A stretch of DNA of 64,000 nucleotides from JALEFZ01 sp039820545 (lineage in GTDB: Bacteria; Bacteroidota; Bacteroidia; J057): positions 42,641 through 106,640 of the forward strand of contig JBCBPW010000011.1 in NCBI GenBank assembly GCA_039820545.1, in the 5' to 3' direction. Numbering within the stretch: the stretch's first letter is position 1; each line of letters opens with the position of its first letter. The position numbers were made by a program, and so were the translations under genes. The notes under the pieces were generated by a model. The model was not told where the DNA came from, did not search any database, and worked only from the letters and a program-made list of their open reading frames with translations. Below, one piece after another: positions 59,775 to 64,000 of the stretch.

Positions 59775-61007
59775 TTATGTTGACTGTTTGTACTTAGTTT
59801 CTTCGTAAAAGGTCTCAATGTCGTACATGAGGTTCATGAGTTCATCATCACTGACGAATGTTTGATCTGCGAGTACTCTTATCTTGAAACACAAGGACGC
59901 GATATCTGCTGTTTTTACCCCTGATTTTGCTACAAGTTGTTGCTCAAAGTCACTATTGATATGGCGCGTCGGGATGTTGTAGGTACTTCTGATAAAAGCC
60001 AGGAGAATTTTGACCCTTTTCGTAGCGATCCTATGATTATTTTTCACCTGAAAGTATAGTCTTCCGATGGTACGGGTAAAATCTACCGTAGAGTTGGGTA
60101 AGGGAGCTATCTCAGGAACTCTACGCTGGGTCCTTTTCCCCTCAAATAGCACATAGATCAGGCTACCTATGATCAGGATCCACAAGGCCCAGCTAAACGA
60201 GGGGAATTCGTTGAGGTAGTTGAATAATGCCAACCATCCCAGGCCAGGATCATCATTGCCTCCACTTCCAGGATTCCCTACGGCCTTGTATTGATCCCAC
60301 CAGACCTGGCGATTGCTGGGTATCTGCGTGAGCATGTAAGATATGAGCGAACGGGTGCGGGGGTTCAGAAGATAATAGTTGCTCAGAATATCAGGCACAG
60401 AGGATACATACACGTTCCCTTCTCCAATAGAGAGCCGAACAAAACAGGCTTTCTTTGAACTGCCATTGACGACGGTCGCCAGTACTTTTGTGTTGTAGAA
60501 TCCATCATCTTCGATGAAGGATTGCACATCTTCTTGGTGAATGGGATAACGAAAATTTTCTCCAGGGAGTACGATGTACGTACTGTCAGTTTCTGGATCT
60601 ATTTCGAAGTCCAGTAGTGTGATCCCTAGCCATTCCTTGAGTGGGTTTGATAGCCTATTGGCACTCAGAAAGAGGTCATTTCCCCTTTTTACAAAACTTT
60701 TGAGTTCTTCTACAGTCAGTTCCTGATAAATGGAAATGAAGTCATCGTGGAAAAAGTAGGCCAAATCTTGACGAGGTTCGTACACCGTTTGATAAAAGGG
60801 ATCTTTAGTGATGATTTGTGGTGACTGGTCAAAAAGATCTCCCATTCTTTCATACACAAGCTGGCTCCCAAAGGGATGACTAGACTCAGGGGTATAGTTT
60901 TTACGCCAATTGGTTGGTGGTGTGAGTTGTGTAAGGATCCCTACAAGCAGCGCCATCAATAGGAGCCCTCCAACAATGTATAATATGGTCTTCGTCGTCT
61001 GATTCAT
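59775..61007 (-). CDS. DUF4350 domain membrane protein
   Basis: 410 aa from ATG 61007, which overlaps the upstream stop by 4 bp (ATGA). One N-terminal helix (TILYIVGGLLLMALLVGIL) and a second near residue 280 (SWALWILIIGSLIYVLF) flank a soluble domain (residues 35-260) with the DUF4350 pattern (YTPESSHPFGSQLVYERMGD, FVKRGNDLFLSANRL). The C-terminal 110 residues are cytoplasmic and helical. The soluble part is predicted outside the cytoplasm. It is the third gene of the SpoIIM-DUF4129-DUF4350-MoxR-DUF58 run. Confidence 0.86.
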   Translation of the reverse strand: MNQTTKTILYIVGGLLLMALLVGILTQLTPPTNWRKNYTPESSHPFGSQLVYERMGDLFDQSPQIITKDPFYQTVYEPRQDLAYFFHDDFISIYQELTVEELKSFVKRGNDLFLSANRLSNPLKEWLGITLLDFEIDPETDSTYIVLPGENFRYPIHQEDVQSFIEDDGFYNTKVLATVVNGSSKKACFVRLSIGEGNVYVSSVPDILSNYYLLNPRTRSLISYMLTQIPSNRQVWWDQYKAVGNPGSGGNDDPGLGWLALFNYLNEFPSFSWALWILIIGSLIYVLFEGKRTQRRVPEIAPLPNSTVDFTRTIGRLYFQVKNNHRIATKRVKILLAFIRSTYNIPTRHINSDFEQQLVAKSGVKTADIASLCFKIRVLADQTFVSDDELMNLMYDIETFYEETKYKQST

Positions 61008-61696
61008 CTTATGCTTTGAAGGATCTGTTGAAAGGAAGTCTTGAGGGTAGGATACTGATCTCCTCCCAAGTCGAGGTCTCCATACCATACATAATCAAAG
61101 GCATAGGTGAGTTGTCTCCAGCGTTCAGAGAGGGGCTTTCGCGATTTGCGAATCTCTCGCAGGTAGTCCTGATTGGTCTTTTGTATCTGCCATTGGATGA
61201 TGTTGCGCTCCGCCATGATCTGTAGCCCTTTGAGGTAGTACATACGGATAGCTGTTTTGTAATCACCTGCTTCTTCGGCTTTCTTGATCTGCGAATCAAA
61301 ATCGACCGCTCGGATATCCTCGATATTGTCTATGTCCAATGTTTCTGCCTCTATCTTCTTGCCTGATGAAAAACCGATATATTTTTTTACAATCAGATAA
61401 GCAATGATGATGAACGTAATACCTATAATGGCATAAGCCAATACCTTGAGGATATTTCCTATGATGTATTCTGTTTGTTTGGGTCCTTTAGGGTTTGTCG
61501 AAGTAGGTTCTTGTGTCGATTCAGGACGAGGTTCTATTCCAGGACGTGCATCATATTGATAAGCTGGCGTCTGGCTTGCCTCTTGTATGGCATCCTCATC
61601 AAATGCACGATATGTCTGCGCACTCAGATGCCCATAGGTCAATCCAAGAAACATCGCAAGGAGTCCAAAAAGATATGTCACGCGATTATGCTTCAT
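61004..61696 (-). CDS. DUF4129-like membrane protein of the MoxR operon
   Basis: 230 aa from ATG 61696 (MKHNRVTYLFGLLAMFLGL), which gives a signal peptide ending HLSAQ; the ATG at 61717 is an alternative. A membrane helix follows at about 90-112 (VLAYAIIGITFIIIAYLIVK), and the C-terminal 120 residues match DUF4129 (AGDYKTAIRMYYLKGLQIMA, WQIQKTNQDYLREI, AFDYVWYGDLDL). It overlaps the SpoIIM-like gene by 11 bp and the DUF4350 gene by 4 bp. Role unknown. Confidence 0.85.
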   Translation of the reverse strand: MKHNRVTYLFGLLAMFLGLTYGHLSAQTYRAFDEDAIQEASQTPAYQYDARPGIEPRPESTQEPTSTNPKGPKQTEYIIGNILKVLAYAIIGITFIIIAYLIVKKYIGFSSGKKIEAETLDIDNIEDIRAVDFDSQIKKAEEAGDYKTAIRMYYLKGLQIMAERNIIQWQIQKTNQDYLREIRKSRKPLSERWRQLTYAFDYVWYGDLDLGGDQYPTLKTSFQQILQSIR

Positions 61697-62678
61697 GTGC
61701 CTGGGCGGTAAATTCATTTCTTACTCTTCTGGCTACTCTGTTAGGTAAAATCCAATAAAACCATGCCAGATAGGATAGGGAAAGAATGATGATCAATAGT
61801 TTGGCAAGAAGGGGCATATGTGTAAAACGAGTCACGAATGTCTCCAAAAAGGCTGCAAATATCACCACAGGTACAAGCCCGATGAACATTTTTCCTGCTG
61901 CTGAAGCGTTGCGTTGAAGTGCCTCTATGCGCTTGTAGGTTCCAGGAAACATCAAGGCATGACCCAGCATGAACCCTGCGCCCCCAGATATCACGATAGC
62001 AGTAATCTCTAGGGTACCATGTATATAAATGATGGGCAAGGCATCCCAAAGTGCTCCATACCGATGAAAAAACGTGAGGAAAGATCCGAGCATCAGTCCA
62101 TTGATGAACAGAGCCTGTATCGTGCCGAGCATGAAGATGATACCCTTGATAAAAGCCATGAACATCACCATCACATTGTTATAGGCAATATACAGGAAGG
62201 ACTCCCAGGGATCTCCTCCTCTGTACACATCCCCTGGTTCCCCTTTCTTGATATTTTCTATGGTCATATTCACATAGCCATCCCCCAGAATCTTGCGTGC
62301 TAGTTCATCACTTTGGGTGGTGATCAGCGCAGAGATCAGCGTAAAAAATGTGAAGATGGCAAATGAATAAATCAGAAATTTGCGGTATCGGTAGTAAATA
62401 AGGGGCAGTTCTTCAGCAAAAAAATGGTACAAACGATTTTGCTCAGGCTTACGATTTTCATAGATGAGTAGATGTGTACGTGCTGCTAATCCATTTAAGT
62501 ATTTGACAATCTGGCTTTTAGGATAAAATGTGCGTGCATAAGCCAGGTCATCTATCAGTTGTATGTAGAGTTTGCCTAGACGATCAGGATCAATCACTTC
62601 TTTGGTTTTCCCAAAGAGTGCCTCTTCATACTCTTGCCATTTATCTTTATTCTTCCTGAGGAATGCAGGTTCTCGCAT
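61686..62678 (-). CDS. Stage II sporulation protein M-like membrane protein (DUF95)
   Basis: 330 aa. An N-terminal soluble part (KWQEYEEALFGKTKEVIDPD, residues 13-32) then four or more membrane segments (KFLIYSFAIFTFFTLISALI, VMVMFMAFIKGIIFMLGTI, ITAIVISGGAGFMLGHALMF, IGLVPVVIFAAFLETFV). The HGTLEITAIVISGGAG pattern is typical of SpoIIM-like proteins, which occur in MoxR gene clusters in non-sporulating bacteria. It is the first gene of the minus-strand operon and is divergent from the RDD gene. Confidence 0.88.
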   Translation of the reverse strand: MREPAFLRKNKDKWQEYEEALFGKTKEVIDPDRLGKLYIQLIDDLAYARTFYPKSQIVKYLNGLAARTHLLIYENRKPEQNRLYHFFAEELPLIYYRYRKFLIYSFAIFTFFTLISALITTQSDELARKILGDGYVNMTIENIKKGEPGDVYRGGDPWESFLYIAYNNVMVMFMAFIKGIIFMLGTIQALFINGLMLGSFLTFFHRYGALWDALPIIYIHGTLEITAIVISGGAGFMLGHALMFPGTYKRIEALQRNASAAGKMFIGLVPVVIFAAFLETFVTRFTHMPLLAKLLIIILSLSYLAWFYWILPNRVARRVRNEFTAQAHEA

Positions 62679-62884
62679 GCTGATCTATCCTAGTGAGTGG
62701 CGTCTTGTGTTTTCAATAAAGAATTTTGCACTTGGGCTGAAATTCCTCTACAATTTCTTTAACTTTCATCTATAATACTACAAAATTAACAGAAAACCCA
62801 TGAAAGAAACCAAAAGCTCTTCCACCTTTCTTTCGATGAGTTAAAGGGAGTTCTGGATCATTTTTTCTATTTATCTAGATTTTT

Positions 62885-63592
62885 ATGAATACGATTACGA
62901 TTCCCACTACGCAGCACATTGACTTAGAATATCCTGTAGCCAGTTTGGGTGATCGAATTGTGGCGGGTATCCTAGATCTGGTTATACAGGCAGGATATGT
63001 CATATTTTTGATTTATGTGGCAGAGTGGAAAGTATCCAGCATGGCTGACATGTGGATATTTTTGCCAGTAATGCTTTACAGCCTGCTGTGTGAAGCTATC
63101 TTCAATGGACAGACCCCAGGTAAGATGGTCATGAAGACTCGTACCATTAGTTTAGATGGTTCTAGACCTGGATTTACTGCGCTTTTTCTACGCTGGGGCT
63201 TGCGTGTCGTTGACATTTGGTTGTTGGGAATATTTCCAGGTTTGGTGGCGATCATCGTGATTTCAGTCTCCAAGAAAGGACAGCGTCTAGGAGATCTGGT
63301 CGCAACAACCAATGTGATCAAGCTCAAACTGGTCACGACTTTTATCGATACCATCTACGTAGAAACGGCTGATGATTATAAGGCTTCTTTTCCTGAGATC
63401 ACTTCTCTCAATGACCGAGATATCTCTATTCTGAAAGAAGTCCTAGATGCCGCGCTGAAAAATAAAAATCCTGTCCTCATGGGTAAACTGGCAGATAGAG
63501 TTCAGCAAGTTGCAGGTATACAAACGAGGATGCCTGCCGAGCAATTTTTGCAGACAGTTCTAGCAGATTATAATCATTATTACGGAAAGTAG
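62885..63592 (+). CDS. RDD family membrane protein
   Basis: 235 aa. The RDD domain opens with YPVASLGDRIVAGILDLVIQAGYVIFLIYV, where Arg-Asp residues lie at the helix start, then further hydrophobic segments (WIFLPVMLYSLLCEAIF, FLRWGLRVVDIWLLGIFPGLVAIIVI) and the GQTPGKMVMKTRTIS motif. The C-terminal 70 residues form a soluble tail. RDD proteins often accompany SpoIIM/MoxR operons; this one is divergent from it across a 206-bp region. Function unproven. Confidence 0.88.
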   Translation: MNTITIPTTQHIDLEYPVASLGDRIVAGILDLVIQAGYVIFLIYVAEWKVSSMADMWIFLPVMLYSLLCEAIFNGQTPGKMVMKTRTISLDGSRPGFTALFLRWGLRVVDIWLLGIFPGLVAIIVISVSKKGQRLGDLVATTNVIKLKLVTTFIDTIYVETADDYKASFPEITSLNDRDISILKEVLDAALKNKNPVLMGKLADRVQQVAGIQTRMPAEQFLQTVLADYNHYYGK

Positions 63593-64000
63593 GGGCAGCC
63601 TAGAAATTTTTGGCATTCAGAAAAGTCTCATAGATACGAAGGACTTCAAGAACTTCGTTTTATATCCACGATATGGTATGAAAAATAGAAAGAAATTAGC
63701 CACTATTTTTTTTATCTTAAGTTTCTCTCCCCCAATCCAAGAGATCAAAATATCTGGATTAACCCCTCATTTCAGACAAGACAAAGGATAAACTTTGTAA
63801 GAATTTTACAGAAAGTACAAAAATCTTTCATGCGAGAGATGTGTATCTCACGTATTTATATAGCAAGAGAATACATTTTTGTGGATAAAATGAGATGTGT
63901 GGGAAATTTAGGCACGAGATATGCTAGGGAAATGAGTATGAAAATTTGTCTATTTTTTACGACAAAAAATGAGAAAAAAGGACAAAAAGTTTAGATTTTC
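63593..64000. other. AT-rich stretch at the right edge
   Basis: About 410 bp after the RDD gene, with no clear gene. A possible 37-codon frame starts at 63678 (MKNRKKLATIFFILSFS) with a signal-like hydrophobic stretch, but its length gives little support. Poly-A and poly-T runs dominate the last 200 bases. Confidence 0.4.

Noticed and set aside
63678..63791. 37-codon frame with a signal-like start at the right edge
   Set aside because: Too short and too AT-rich to call; kept only as a remark on the edge region.
1..64000. CRISPR arrays, transposases, phage genes, defence islands or tRNA genes
   Set aside because: I searched by eye for repeat-spacer patterns, IS-like transposase motifs, restriction or abortive-infection domains and TTC-loop sequences and found none convincing.

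Overview
The window reads as core chromosome of a member of the Bacteroidota, probably from the Cytophagia/Saprospiria side of the phylum rather than Bacteroidales. The evidence is: a uppS-bamA-skp-skp envelope block beside a PorG-like (DUF6089) protein; a secreted protein with a type IX secretion (T9SS) C-terminal sorting domain; an S37 tripeptidyl aminopeptidase; few Shine-Dalgarno sequences; and several TAnnTTTG-like -7 boxes. Genus cannot be fixed from sequence reading alone. I see no rRNA or tRNA gene, CRISPR array, insertion sequence, prophage or integration site.

Layout. 1-8.5 kb: the 3' part of an HMG-CoA lyase, a polysaccharide deacetylase, two tandem CoA-type Nudix hydrolases, a secreted S37 peptidase, a small unknown protein with a PolB-like exonuclease, and divergent NDH-2 and PaaE-like ferredoxin reductase genes. 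8.5-19.5 kb: envelope block on the minus strand (beta-barrel protein, two Skp/OmpH chaperones, BamA, UppS, DUF6089 protein, NAD kinase, a short BamA-like protein, a CBS-domain protein). 19.5-31.6 kb: alpha/beta hydrolase, PabA, CvpA, YqeY, a thioredoxin-fold protein, a GHL10-type glycosyl hydrolase, a lipoprotein, a T9SS cargo protein, a Rieske oxygenase, TatD, a muconolactone-isomerase-like protein, a cNMP-binding/histidine kinase fusion and a thioredoxin protein. 31.8-44.3 kb: ABC exporter, PPOX flavoprotein, DUF4334 protein, an overlapping nucleotide-sugar operon (DegT aminotransferase, Ugd, UXS, RmlC, RmlA), a beta-barrel protein, a RavA-like AAA+ ATPase and an unknown secreted protein. 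44.6-54.3 kb: Adk, Obg, a Lys-rich repeat protein, an M16 protease, IF-3, a DUF1152 protein, an NFACT/RqcH protein and a membrane-anchored lipoxygenase-like protein. 54.6-63.6 kb: a CsgG-like secreted protein, an aldo/keto reductase and the SpoIIM-DUF4129-DUF4350-MoxR-DUF58 operon with a divergent RDD gene.

How the genes work together. BamA, the two Skp-like chaperones and UppS supply outer-membrane assembly and cell-wall lipid carrier; the DUF6089 protein and the sorting-domain protein point to T9SS. Adk, Obg, IF-3 and the NFACT protein form a translation/ribosome group. Ugd plus UXS would make UDP-xylose, while RmlA and RmlC belong to the dTDP-sugar route, whose RmlB and RmlD steps are not encoded here.

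Most worth a second look: the lipoxygenase-like protein with changed metal ligands; the infC gene with a very strong Shine-Dalgarno but no ATG; the near-identical 102-bp repeats in the Lys-rich protein; the MoxR/DUF58 membrane module; the RavA-like ATPase without a VWA partner next to a repeat island; and the nested TCCCGA/TCGGGA inverted repeats at 34.9-35.0 kb. No wholly new system can be proven from sequence reading alone.
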